A stretch of 28,511 bases of DNA from a virus. Positions 6,460-15,102 of this stretch are shown piece by piece. Made by a program: the position numbers and the translations under genes. The notes below the pieces were generated by a model. That model searched no databases. It had not been told where the DNA came from and saw nothing but the letters and a program-made list of their open reading frames with translations. Each line of letters begins with the position of its first letter. The first letter of the stretch is position 1. The stretch is taken from the IMG/VR virus record IMGVR_UViG_3300030202_000301, positions 1 to 28,511 of that record. One strand, 5' to 3'.

Positions 6460-6682
6460 GTATCACCCTTGTTGGAGTCACTGTTGTCTTAGATTCTTTG
6501 CCCATCCATATGCCAAAGCACCCTGTCAGAGCACCCATGCAAACAGATACTAGACCTGACTGTTGTATTGTTGGATCAGGTAAAGCCATATACCAATGTA
6601 CAGCCTGATATGTTAGTATAGTTACAGCCAACATCATCAGCCTTGGTATAACTTTCCAATCGTCAACTATTGTGTGTGCCAT
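6425..6682 (-). CDS. Putative holin, two transmembrane segments
   Basis: An 85-aa protein with transmembrane stretches at about residues 12-30 and 42-60, separated by a short acidic turn (PDPT), and a charged C-terminal tail. Size and topology fit a class II holin, which forms the inner-membrane lesion that starts lysis. It lies between the endolysin (upstream) and spanin (downstream), as expected. I chose the ATG at 6682 (MAHTIVDDW) over 6694 because GAGGAAG directly precedes it; the extra MRGR is less likely. A dual start, as in some holins making an antiholin with added positive charge, cannot be excluded, since the longer form would add two Arg residues. Confidence 0.72.
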   Translation of the reverse strand: MAHTIVDDWKVIPRLMMLAVTILTYQAVHWYMALPDPTIQQSGLVSVCMGALTGCFGIWMGKESKTTVTPTRVIHEESYSKSDSR

Positions 6683-6782
6683 TCTTCCTCGCATACTTTA
6701 TAGCTATGTTTTTACTACGAGTAATTATTATTACTTTACCGTTCTTATCATATACTACAAACTTATTATTTATTTCTATCAA
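6663..6782 (-). CDS. Possible small ORF with TTG start, 39 aa
   Basis: An open frame between the 57-aa protein and holin reads from TTG at 6782 (or TTG at 6788) to TGA at 6663. The residues are coherent: a beta-hairpin-like FVVYDKNGKVIIITRS followed by KNIAIKYARKNG, which resembles small DNA- or metabolite-binding phage proteins. It fills an otherwise empty gap and overlaps both neighbours slightly. There is no ATG and no well-spaced ribosome site (GAGG abuts the TTG), so it is less sure than the other small ORFs. Confidence 0.4.
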   Translation of the reverse strand: MIEINNKFVVYDKNGKVIIITRSKNIAIKYARKNGTHNS

Positions 6783-6939
6783 CCTCAAAGCAATGTACCG
6801 CTGACTTGCTGTTCGTTACCATTACTCTTGCTCTTACCATCTCTTCTTTACAGGCTTCCTCTGATCCGTAAGTACCTATTTGGTAGTACTCGAACTCATT
6901 CGTCCCCACTAGAAACTGCATCCACACGAGGAACCACAT
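6766..6939 (-). CDS. Small exported two-Cys protein, 57 aa (copy B)
   Basis: An ORF of 57 codons from ATG at 6939 to TAA at 6766, below common length cut-offs. Its start overlaps the upstream gene's stop as TGATG. It begins with MWFLVWMQFLVG, a short hydrophobic stretch that may be a signal or anchor, then has C30-x2-EM and C50-x-EV. This matches the pattern of the 63-aa protein at 5270-5461. Proteins of this form next to phage lysis genes are familiar to me but uncharacterised. A periplasmic domain with one disulfide is plausible. Confidence 0.65.
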   Translation of the reverse strand: MWFLVWMQFLVGTNEFEYYQIGTYGSEEACKEEMVRARVMVTNSKSAVHCFEVDRNK

Positions 6940-7415
6940 CACCATCTACCTTGCTGTTTGCCGATGAGGTAGAATACCAATAGTAGTATGCCGCCCCCAA
7001 GGATAAAGATAACACCACCAATACTGAAATTAATAATCGCATCTATTCTCTCCTGCTTCTTATAAAGTTCTTCTTTTCTTTGTCTACGCATTTTAGCTTC
7101 AATCTGTAAGACTTCTTCCCATGCACTAGGACCATAGTTCCAAGAGATGTGATCTTTTATCTCTTGACGCATCTGCTCCATCTTCTTCTTGTTAGCAAAT
7201 ATCTCTAGAGCAGTCTCTTCGTCACTACCTTTGAACGTTTGTTTCCACCAAGGAGGATTCTTTTCTCGTTCTTCTAGATTAGTAAAGTCAGAGAAAGCTT
7301 TACCCCAGTTGGCAAGCTGACCTGTCATATCCTGTAAGTCTCTACCTGCACCAATCGCACCCTTGAGTGCTTTGAATGCGCCAGTTGCCATTGCAACACA
7401 AGTTACTGGGTCCAT
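6939..7415 (-). CDS. C-terminally membrane-anchored protein, 158 aa
   Basis: Unrecognised protein in the lysis block. The N-terminal 45 residues are Ala/Gly-rich and mildly amphipathic. A charged helical middle (residues about 65-126, many Glu/Lys/Arg, likely coiled coil) leads to one strong transmembrane segment at about 128-150 and a short GKQQGRW tail. The start overlaps the stop of the 75-aa gene as TAATG. A tail-anchored coiled-coil protein beside holin and endolysin could regulate lysis or join a membrane complex with the 75-aa protein, which has the mirror topology. That is an inference from layout only. Confidence 0.65.
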   Translation of the reverse strand: MDPVTCVAMATGAFKALKGAIGAGRDLQDMTGQLANWGKAFSDFTNLEEREKNPPWWKQTFKGSDEETALEIFANKKKMEQMRQEIKDHISWNYGPSAWEEVLQIEAKMRRQRKEELYKKQERIDAIINFSIGGVIFILGGGILLLVFYLIGKQQGRW

Positions 7416-7642
7416 TACTTATCTCTTAGTGCTTGCTCTATGTTGTCTAGTTTGTTGAAGATTGCCTTGACAGTTTCTTTTAGTTCTTTCATCTCTCTGT
7501 CGTAGGCTAGTCTGTTAGATTCATACTGTGCTTGTAATACTGCAATGTCTCTCTCGTTCTTTGTTGACTTCATAAATAGAAACCATACAACAAACGCAAG
7601 AGGTGCGGCTAACCACTGGGCTATGAACTCTAACATCTCCAT
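7415..7642 (-). CDS. N-terminal TM plus coiled-coil protein, 75 aa
   Basis: One transmembrane segment at about residues 8-24 is followed by a heptad-like, charged helix (about 28-72) ending in a basic/acidic tail. The layout recalls XhlA-type holin-associated proteins and inner-membrane spanin subunits, but it has no diagnostic motif of either. It sits between endolysin and the 158-aa tail-anchored protein, with TAATG overlaps at both ends, so all three are co-translated. It could be a second holin-like or i-spanin-like component. Function not established. Confidence 0.65.
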   Translation of the reverse strand: MEMLEFIAQWLAAPLAFVVWFLFMKSTKNERDIAVLQAQYESNRLAYDREMKELKETVKAIFNKLDNIEQALRDK

Positions 7643-8109
7643 TACATTTTCTCGAAATGTGGGGCATCAATGAAGGGTCTTCGGGATTGTGATCTACGTA
7701 AGTCTATATATGACATCATAGCCTCTTCTGAGGTTCCTGGATAGGTTCTTATGTCACCTTCACTCCAAGCTGCTCCCCACTTTATACTGCAACCTACTTC
7801 TTTAGCTGCTTCTTTGAAAGCATCACAGATGTCATCATACAAGTTCAGTTCCCATGACACATCTGGACCTACATACGCTACTACATCTACAGCATGACTG
7901 AATCCATCATCTTGTAGTAGGTGTTTAGACCTCATGGTTTGTGATCTTCCTGCAGCTACGTTAGCTTTCTGCTCTTCTAAAGTTCTGACTCCTTGCGTTA
8001 CTCCGAAGTCTACTTTAGAAAGTTTTATAGCTCTCTCAACTACTGCAGTCATATCTGGATGTACTCCTTCGAGTCTATCCAATGACCTTTGACTTAATCT
8101 AAAACTCAT
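7642..8109 (-). CDS. M15-family peptidase endolysin (L-alanyl-D-glutamate / D,D-peptidase type)
   Basis: A 155-aa zinc peptidase of the M15 type, which cuts peptide bridges in peptidoglycan and serves as phage endolysin. Visible landmarks are GVRTLEEQ at 40-47, S61-x-H63, S71-H72-A-V-D75, a WG pair at 111-112 and the final PHF with H151. The usual SxHxxxxAxD metal motif is stretched here: H63 and D75 are 12 residues apart instead of about seven, because of a QDDGFS insertion, and H72 is another ligand candidate. No signal peptide is present, so it needs the holin. The start overlaps little with upstream DNA and its stop overlaps the next start (TAATG). Confidence 0.88.
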   Translation of the reverse strand: MSFRLSQRSLDRLEGVHPDMTAVVERAIKLSKVDFGVTQGVRTLEEQKANVAAGRSQTMRSKHLLQDDGFSHAVDVVAYVGPDVSWELNLYDDICDAFKEAAKEVGCSIKWGAAWSEGDIRTYPGTSEEAMMSYIDLRRSQSRRPFIDAPHFEKM

Positions 8110-8110
8110 A

Positions 8111-8332
8111 TTATGGCCTCGGTTTTGGTTTCATGTAAGATGGAGTAAAACTTCTAGACACAGCCCTCTTTATAGCACTCTTCTGTTGTTTACTTTTAGC
8201 TGTAGAAGCAAACTGCATAGGTTTAGTTTTTAACTTAATCCCTGCATTGTGTGCCATTGCTTTATTTGTAGTTCCTTTTAGCATTGAAGAGTATGAAATT
8301 CTAGATACTCCTCTTTTATTACTTGCTCTCAT
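8111..8332 (-). CDS. Small basic protein, 73 aa
   Basis: Unrecognised, very basic protein (Lys, Arg, Ser rich) without cysteine or a membrane segment. It ends with a proline-rich SYMKPKPRP tail. The middle (residues about 37-58) could form a cationic helix. It lies between the large ejection proteins and endolysin. Small basic virion proteins that accompany the genome or the ejection machinery would have this character, but nothing in the sequence proves it. The start is preceded by an AAGGAGTAAGAT-like site at the end of the upstream spacer. Confidence 0.65.
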   Translation of the reverse strand: MRASNKRGVSRISYSSMLKGTTNKAMAHNAGIKLKTKPMQFASTAKSKQQKSAIKRAVSRSFTPSYMKPKPRP

Positions 8333-8342
8333 ATCTTACTCC

Positions 8343-10760
8343 TTATGGTCTTTGTTGAGGGCTTTTACTTTCCCTTAAAGGTTTGTTTTCAGGTTTCATT
8401 CTGTCACCGTATAGTATATCCCAAGCTGCCCCAAGAGTTTCATCATCAGGACGCACAGGTATTCTTTCTATAGTAGCTTGCTGTGGGTCTTCATCTATAC
8501 CAACATCCTGTGATGCAGTAGATTCTAATGCTAGTCTTACACCTTCGTTTATTATACTAGGGGTAAAGTACTTGACTGAGTCAGAACCACCTTCCATTTC
8601 AATCATAGCTGCTATTACTTTCTTCATATCTTCAGGATTATCTTGGAGAGTAATCTTTCTGTTTCTTGGAATACCTGACTTTTCAGATACAAACTTAATG
8701 TAGTTCTGAGTATCATTCTCTGTAGGTGGTGCAAATCTAGAAACCATACCAGATATATCATCTAGGTTATACTGTGTGTTGTATGTATTCAAGACTCTCG
8801 CTAAAGCTCTGACACCCATCTCAGGACTCTCGAAAGATACAAACGTAGAGTCAGCTTGCTCCTGAGTCATACCTTCCCATTGAGTATTTGTTTTCTTTAT
8901 ATTTCCTGGATTGTTGTTTCGGATACTACGTACTGATGATTCTCTTAAATCTTCAGAATCTACTTGATCAAGAGCAGTAGTAGCTATTTCTTCTACACTT
9001 GGTTGATTACTATCCTCGTCTTCTATTGCTAAATCATTTATAATACGATCAAGAATAGGTATAGATTTTCGTCTATCTAACGCTTCATTATATCCTTCAG
9101 GAAATGTTACACTTGTAGCGGCTATTTTAAAACCTTTGTCTGTCATTTCTCCAGAAATTGCAGAGCTAGGCATGTTTAAAAGTTTACCTTGATCTCCAGT
9201 TATGTAGTATGTTTGATCTTGTTCATCCCATACTGCACCTGCTAATGCAGATTCAATACTTTCTAGATTCTTTTGCAATGCTGTTCTCTGTAAAGTAGCA
9301 GCACTACGTAAAGCTATACGCATTTCATCTGCAGCTTCACGATCTACAGTCGCTACCATATCTATAGATTTAACTAGGTTAGGGTTATTAAATATTTTAG
9401 ATATTTTAGCAGACGTAAAGAAGTCATTATCCGTCATCATACCTGCAGTCAAAGACATAACACCGTTATAAAACTGTTTTATAGAATCGCTGCTTTGCAT
9501 TTCATTAGGTTTTAAAACTTTTATTGCAGATAAACCGCCTTCTACATTTCTGTTTCTTTCTTCTTTAGACATTTCTAAGTAAGGCTTTAAGGCATCTGGT
9601 GCAGTTTCTACAGTGAACGTAGTATTACCATTAACAGGAGTAGTAACATCAGCTTGTTGTAAGTCTGATATGATACCACCTTTTTGATTAAATAGATTCT
9701 TAACAACTTCACTATTCGCTAAAGAATTTAATTCCTCTGCTACATTAACACCCCTAGCTGCAACCCATGCTTCTGCGTTTAGAGCAGAGTTAGCAGCAAA
9801 AGCTTTGTCTATATCACCATCAGCCGCTTGTATCAAAGCTGAACCGTAGTTTTTAATTAATGTATCAGGATCAGCAGATTTTTCAATAGTTTCTAGAAAG
9901 GCTCTTTGACCATCTAGTTGTTGTTTAATTTCATTCCACTGCTCTTCTTCAACATATGCAGGTTTTACTATCTGTATTCTCATAAGATCGTGAGAAGCCA
10001 TTGCGTCTCTAATTTCTTGAATAGTAATAGGCTCTCCCTTTTTACTTTTTTCTACAAAACCTGCAATGATTCCTAGATTAAAAGAGTTTACAATCTTTTT
10101 GTATTCTCCTTTTAGTTCTGTTTCCCAATCAAGTTGATTACCTGCACCTACCATAGCAAGTTTAGTTTTAGCAATACCTAGACTCTGCACAGTCATCAGA
10201 GCTTCTGTTCTAAGTTCATCCGCTGAAGCATTTGGTTTTGTAAAAGAAGCGGCTGCAAGAGCCATCTTAAACTCATTAGTATTCTCTACTGATGATATAA
10301 GTTGCTGCTCACGAGACTGTCCAACATACTCAAAAGGTCTTTCAAACACTATTTCATATTCTGTTTTAAGACGATCTACATCATAACCTAAACTATTATA
10401 CTTTAAAACAGCTTCTTTTTCTATTGTTCGAGCTTTAGCGAAGTTATTATTCTGCTCCCTCTCTAGTTCTGCTTGATCAAAAGCTTTAAATAATTCAGAT
10501 TTAGCTTTGTTTTCTCCACGCTTAACTTCTGTTTTAGCATACCCTGTAGCAAACTGACCGATACCACCAAGAAGTGTATTAGCCATACCAAGTTTAGAAC
10601 GCTCTATTTGAGTCTGCGCTCTTATTTGTGCAGCTTGAATATTTGTAGCCATAGCTTCAAACTTAGCTTGTGTCTCACCTCTTTTATCTTCTACAGGTTG
10701 AGCAACTGGACGCTCATACCCGATATTAAAAGATGTTTTAGGTGCGAATATATCTGCCAT
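8343..10760 (-). CDS. Internal virion (ejection) protein with C-terminal peptidoglycan-hydrolase-like domain
   Basis: An 805-aa protein. Residues 1-600 are mostly helical with Ala, Glu and Lys, as in podovirus core proteins. Around residues 605-720 is a domain starting IRNNNPGNI, then W-E-G-M, FESPEMGVRALARVL and a later IPRN; the R-N-N-N-P-G-N-I signature is typical of lysozyme-like/transglycosylase domains in phage virion proteins. Such a domain would open the cell wall locally during DNA ejection. By order it corresponds to T7 gp15 or the enzymatic part of gp16, though T7 puts the transglycosylase at the N-terminus of gp16. The start has an AAGGTAAAGGA site. Catalytic residues cannot be assigned with certainty. 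Confidence 0.78.
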   Translation of the reverse strand: MADIFAPKTSFNIGYERPVAQPVEDKRGETQAKFEAMATNIQAAQIRAQTQIERSKLGMANTLLGGIGQFATGYAKTEVKRGENKAKSELFKAFDQAELEREQNNNFAKARTIEKEAVLKYNSLGYDVDRLKTEYEIVFERPFEYVGQSREQQLISSVENTNEFKMALAAASFTKPNASADELRTEALMTVQSLGIAKTKLAMVGAGNQLDWETELKGEYKKIVNSFNLGIIAGFVEKSKKGEPITIQEIRDAMASHDLMRIQIVKPAYVEEEQWNEIKQQLDGQRAFLETIEKSADPDTLIKNYGSALIQAADGDIDKAFAANSALNAEAWVAARGVNVAEELNSLANSEVVKNLFNQKGGIISDLQQADVTTPVNGNTTFTVETAPDALKPYLEMSKEERNRNVEGGLSAIKVLKPNEMQSSDSIKQFYNGVMSLTAGMMTDNDFFTSAKISKIFNNPNLVKSIDMVATVDREAADEMRIALRSAATLQRTALQKNLESIESALAGAVWDEQDQTYYITGDQGKLLNMPSSAISGEMTDKGFKIAATSVTFPEGYNEALDRRKSIPILDRIINDLAIEDEDSNQPSVEEIATTALDQVDSEDLRESSVRSIRNNNPGNIKKTNTQWEGMTQEQADSTFVSFESPEMGVRALARVLNTYNTQYNLDDISGMVSRFAPPTENDTQNYIKFVSEKSGIPRNRKITLQDNPEDMKKVIAAMIEMEGGSDSVKYFTPSIINEGVRLALESTASQDVGIDEDPQQATIERIPVRPDDETLGAAWDILYGDRMKPENKPLRESKSPQQRP

Positions 10761-10764
10761 TCCT

Positions 10765-13700
10765 TTACCTTCCTAGTACTGATCTGAGGCGTTCTGCTTC
10801 AGCATCTTGATCTGCTCTTAGTAGAGTTTCGTATACATTAAAGAACTGATCATCAAGTCTACGGTTCATACTTTTTCTTAGAGATGTTTGAATCTCAGGA
10901 GAAAACCCACTCATGTCAATCTTTACTTTCAATTCATTGAACAACTTGAATGCTTTCTCTTTATCTGCAGTGTCACCTTTTAATAAATCAAAAGCGTAGT
11001 TAGCTTCAGTGTTTATTTCTTTACGGAACTTAGTTAGTTTCTTGTTACTTGTAAACATAGTTCTTCGAGTGTCGTACCACTCAGCCTGTTTTAAGCTACC
11101 AATACCAAGTAACTGTAAGATACCTTCTGTTGTACCCATCTCTCCTGGAATTGTTATACCATTCTTACTACGATAGATACCGTTATTGAAGATACCGTAA
11201 GCTTTAGCAATGTTATCTATACCTGATGGCTGTCTTAGAATCTTAATGACATCATCACTCAGCATAGTTCCACGATTATCTCTTAGAGATGAGTATGCTT
11301 CAATAAATGCGTCTGCTATTCCACCAGTAATATCTCCTGAAGGGCCGCCTACAACCTCAATAAACTGACCTTCTTTGATCTTACGGTATGTCTCTACAAC
11401 AGCACCTGCAGGAGCCAACCTACCTGCTAGTCCTGTTCCAACTTTACCATCTGTATCTTCCATGAGATAGTCAGTAAGTGCATCAATCGCACCCCATTTT
11501 AAGAATGTGAATTTAGTACTATCTGGTTCTACACCGAAGTAGTCTGCTAGAGAGTCAGCTGCATGTGTAAGACCAAATCCTGCAGCACCGTAGAAAGGCA
11601 TCAAGATTCCAAACATCCGTATTCGTTCTGCTTTAGTGAAGTTACGCCCTACAAACACAGACTCCATAGCTCTAAATGTATGAGATAACCACTGTGTAGG
11701 AACTCGCATCAGACCACTTTGAATCTGAGGTCTACCTACTGCAGTCATATTGAACGTCAAATCCTGATCACGTCTACTAATCCACATACGAGCACGATCA
11801 CTTGTGAGAGATACTCCAGGATTCTTAGCCTTAAACTCTAGTATAGCAGTGTAAGTACCAGTAAGTCTTCCTAGTCGTTCACCTTGATTGAACGGTATTA
11901 GCCCTAAGTCCATGCCTTTACGTGCAGTTTTCTTTGTAGATAACCAAGCTTTACGTAATACTGATGGTTTGTAGCTTTCTCCTTGGAAACCAGAAATACC
12001 ATACGATACACCAGTACCTTGTTCGATTGCTTCAGCATCAACTACTTCACGTCCAGAGGTACGGACATACTCCATAATCTCTTTTATCTCATCTTCTGGC
12101 ATGTTGTAGTATTTAGATAGACGTTGAATACCTAAGTCTACTACTTCAGGAGACTTGTGGTACAGACTACGCATAGTTAAAGCCATACTTGCACCACGAA
12201 AACCATGCTTCGGTGAAATAGCTATAACTGTAGCAGCATGAGAACCCTGAACAAAAGCCTGAGATACGTTCAAGAAACCAAATGCAGACTGAAAGCCAAT
12301 GTTTAGCAGAGCATTACTTGGATCACCTAGACGTGTAGGTATGTGAGTCTTTTGAAACACGTACTCAGAAGCTTGTCTTCCTAAGTCTTCCATTGTCTCT
12401 ACGGCTGCACTCTTGACACCCATGCGTCTCATCTCAATATCACGTATCTCTTTCATACGTCTATCGAATGCAGTGTTACCTTTTATTTCAGCTTGCATAA
12501 ACAAGGTTCTGTAGTCGTTAGGTGAAACACCTTCTTTAAACCAGTTAACACCTGCTTTCTGTGCTGACTTTACCCATCCTACCATAGCATTGTATGTGTA
12601 TGCGTGATTAGCTAACTCTTGTACGGCTGTTCCGAACTGTTGAGTTATGGTATCCATAGGATCAACATTGTAGGTTTTCTTACCACCAAACTCAGGTAGA
12701 ACTCTGTCTTGTCTTGACATATCTTTTTCTACGTAATCAGAAAACGTCATTTGAAAAGAAGCATCGTCAGCATCTACATCTTGAACGTATGAGTTACGTT
12801 CCTTATAGGCAATCTTACCTTCTTCTAAGTTCCAGTTATTTTCATCTGAGAATCTACGTAATTCTTCTAGATTAGTAATAGCAGGATTCCAATCATTATT
12901 AGCAGCTATTACATCATCTATGTTGCCTTCACCTTGAATCAAAGCAGTTTGTATATTTTCTAGTTGTGTTTTAGCTGTAAAAGCATCAGTATCAGTAAAC
13001 GTTGTCAACAAAGACTTAGGAAACCTACCTTCACGTCCTAATACTACAAAGTAGTTAGCATTAGGGTTAGTTCGAGGACCACCTGCATTGAACCCCATAA
13101 CATCTTGTGGTTCTAGTGCATCAACTTTTCTTGGTTTAGTTACGTAACGCACTCCAAGATCATCACGATCTAGTTTCCATACGTCAAACCCTGCGTCTAT
13201 CTCATTCTTGTAAAGACGAACATTATCATTCAAGTCTAGGATGTATTCGTCTGCCCCTATTTTAGATGTAGATGTAGTCTTTGCAGGTACACGAATACCA
13301 TCAGGCATTTCTACTGCGCGGTATCCCTTCTGCACATAAGTACGCATAATGTTGTTAGCACGAATAACGGCTGCAGTGTTAGATATAGCAACCTCTGCAT
13401 CGTAAGCATCTATAACTTTCTGGCTTGGTTGTCTTCCTGTTAGTTCTGCATATCGTACAGCAAACTCTTCTTCACTGTACCATCCACGTCTAACAGCCTC
13501 TACTGGATCATCTCGTAGTTTACCTACAATAGATGCAAGTGTTGCACGATCACTAGGACCAAGAGCATTTATCTTCTTTGCTTCTTTCTGAAATACACCT
13601 TTGACTGCAGACTGAGCAGACTCACCCATCTGAGCTAATGTAGTTAATCTGTCAACACCACGTAAAGCAGTAGAACCCATAAGAGTATTACCGAACACTC

Positions 13701-15090
13701 TACCTAGAGTATTCCTAACTATACCACGTTCCATCCTAAGAAGTTCATCAGGATCAATCGCACCTACTTCTTTAGATAAATCTACGTTTTCTCTGTATTG
13801 AACGACATAACCTTGAAGTTCATCTGCAGAGTTCTTAACTGGAACTACCTCGCCACCTGTTTTCTCAGCTAAACGATTGACACCTGCAGAGGGTTCACCT
13901 CTTGGTGTTGGCTTGTAAGGAGTACCATCAGTAGTTTTACCTAGTTGTATGTTGACTGTGTAGTTTCCAAATCCTGTTTCTTCTAAGTCTGACTTGTATA
14001 CAGGGTTGTCAACTCGTTGTCTAAACTTAGATACAGTAGCAGCTACAGAAGTACGTAGAGCATCTTCATCCACAACACGTCCCATAGCTCCACTTTTATA
14101 AATAGTAGAAATCTCATCTGCTAGTTGATTTTCTCTTAGAGCACGAGAGTACCAACCTTCAGGTGTAGCAACTGTAGGAGCATGTGGGTTTACAACTCTA
14201 GGTCCAAGATCAGCATTTACTTCTGGATCAATGTTACGAGCAGCTATACCTTCACCAATTCTAGCAGCTTGCTCTGGGCCTTCAAGTTCAGCAACTCGTC
14301 CGATACGTGTAGCAGGTTTTGTAGCTGTACGTGCAACCTTAAAACCTAAAGTAGCTAATTCACCAATACCTATAAGATCAGCTATAGCAAATGCTTTATT
14401 TATGTTAGCATCTCTATCATAACCATTGTTAGCTACTACACTTTTTAACCAATCAATCTTATTAGCATCGTTCTCACGAATGCCTTCCTGCATTATTTCG
14501 TTTACTGTCTGTTGAAACCATTCTTTGTATTCGCTATTAGACATCTTCATGCGATTAAAAAGAAACTCAGCACCTAGTCTTTCTGTTCGATCAGTAAGTG
14601 TCTCAGGAATACCTACAGTAGCTTCTCTTGCAATATACGCACCGAAGTCTAAAACACGATCAATAAGTCCTGTTTCTTCTTGTGCGGATAAATCCTCTAA
14701 GATACGTTGCTCAATAGCCAAGTTTACTGCAACCCTTATATCTAAAGGACTAACAGTATCATCAGCTAAAGTTACAGCTTGCTCATAGAAGAAATCAGGA
14801 TTTTCAAAGAAGTCTTTAGTTTTAAACTGAGCATCCTTATAGGCTTTTTCAAGCTCTTCTGCTTTCATTTCTTCAGTATAAAACTTATCTCGAATTAAAG
14901 CCTCTATAGGATTAGCACTTTCAAACAACATTTGTTTAGCTTGATTAGGCTCAACATCCTTATTGGTAGCCATAAAAGCTTCTTGAATACTTTCTTCTGA
15001 ATCTTGTTGTAATGTTACAGGTCTGTTAAACTCATCATCAATAGGAGCAACAGTCTCTTGAACATAGTCGATGGGACGTTCTATATCCAT
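10765..15090 (-). CDS. Large internal virion (ejection) protein, 1441 aa
   Basis: The largest gene of the window, in the place where T7 carries gene 16 (1318 aa). The sequence is mainly charged helices, with hydrophobic patches near residues 925-965 and 1153-1178 that could insert into membrane. No lysozyme or transglycosylase signature is seen; that activity appears to have moved to the 805-aa neighbour. T7 gp16 and its partners form a channel across the cell envelope for genome entry, and this is the best guess here. Assignment rests on length, gene order and composition. The spacing to its neighbours is under 15 bases on both sides. Confidence 0.75.
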   Translation of the reverse strand: MDIERPIDYVQETVAPIDDEFNRPVTLQQDSEESIQEAFMATNKDVEPNQAKQMLFESANPIEALIRDKFYTEEMKAEELEKAYKDAQFKTKDFFENPDFFYEQAVTLADDTVSPLDIRVAVNLAIEQRILEDLSAQEETGLIDRVLDFGAYIAREATVGIPETLTDRTERLGAEFLFNRMKMSNSEYKEWFQQTVNEIMQEGIRENDANKIDWLKSVVANNGYDRDANINKAFAIADLIGIGELATLGFKVARTATKPATRIGRVAELEGPEQAARIGEGIAARNIDPEVNADLGPRVVNPHAPTVATPEGWYSRALRENQLADEISTIYKSGAMGRVVDEDALRTSVAATVSKFRQRVDNPVYKSDLEETGFGNYTVNIQLGKTTDGTPYKPTPRGEPSAGVNRLAEKTGGEVVPVKNSADELQGYVVQYRENVDLSKEVGAIDPDELLRMERGIVRNTLGRVFGNTLMGSTALRGVDRLTTLAQMGESAQSAVKGVFQKEAKKINALGPSDRATLASIVGKLRDDPVEAVRRGWYSEEEFAVRYAELTGRQPSQKVIDAYDAEVAISNTAAVIRANNIMRTYVQKGYRAVEMPDGIRVPAKTTSTSKIGADEYILDLNDNVRLYKNEIDAGFDVWKLDRDDLGVRYVTKPRKVDALEPQDVMGFNAGGPRTNPNANYFVVLGREGRFPKSLLTTFTDTDAFTAKTQLENIQTALIQGEGNIDDVIAANNDWNPAITNLEELRRFSDENNWNLEEGKIAYKERNSYVQDVDADDASFQMTFSDYVEKDMSRQDRVLPEFGGKKTYNVDPMDTITQQFGTAVQELANHAYTYNAMVGWVKSAQKAGVNWFKEGVSPNDYRTLFMQAEIKGNTAFDRRMKEIRDIEMRRMGVKSAAVETMEDLGRQASEYVFQKTHIPTRLGDPSNALLNIGFQSAFGFLNVSQAFVQGSHAATVIAISPKHGFRGASMALTMRSLYHKSPEVVDLGIQRLSKYYNMPEDEIKEIMEYVRTSGREVVDAEAIEQGTGVSYGISGFQGESYKPSVLRKAWLSTKKTARKGMDLGLIPFNQGERLGRLTGTYTAILEFKAKNPGVSLTSDRARMWISRRDQDLTFNMTAVGRPQIQSGLMRVPTQWLSHTFRAMESVFVGRNFTKAERIRMFGILMPFYGAAGFGLTHAADSLADYFGVEPDSTKFTFLKWGAIDALTDYLMEDTDGKVGTGLAGRLAPAGAVVETYRKIKEGQFIEVVGGPSGDITGGIADAFIEAYSSLRDNRGTMLSDDVIKILRQPSGIDNIAKAYGIFNNGIYRSKNGITIPGEMGTTEGILQLLGIGSLKQAEWYDTRRTMFTSNKKLTKFRKEINTEANYAFDLLKGDTADKEKAFKLFNELKVKIDMSGFSPEIQTSLRKSMNRRLDDQFFNVYETLLRADQDAEAERLRSVLGR

Positions 15091-15102
15091 TTATAAATCC
15101 AT

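Noticed and set aside
6305-6553. 82-codon plus-strand frame with PPPPP run opposite the spanin
   Set aside because: The proline run is the reverse of the spanin Gly-rich codons; no start signal and no operon context.
6672-6983. 103-codon plus-strand open frame opposite the lysis cassette
   Set aside because: It is antisense to the 57-aa and neighbouring coupled ORFs; composition (Tyr, Leu, Ser runs) is typical of a shadow frame.
8383-8703. 106-codon plus-strand frame opposite the 805-aa protein
   Set aside because: Antisense shadow of a gene with a recognisable hydrolase-like domain.
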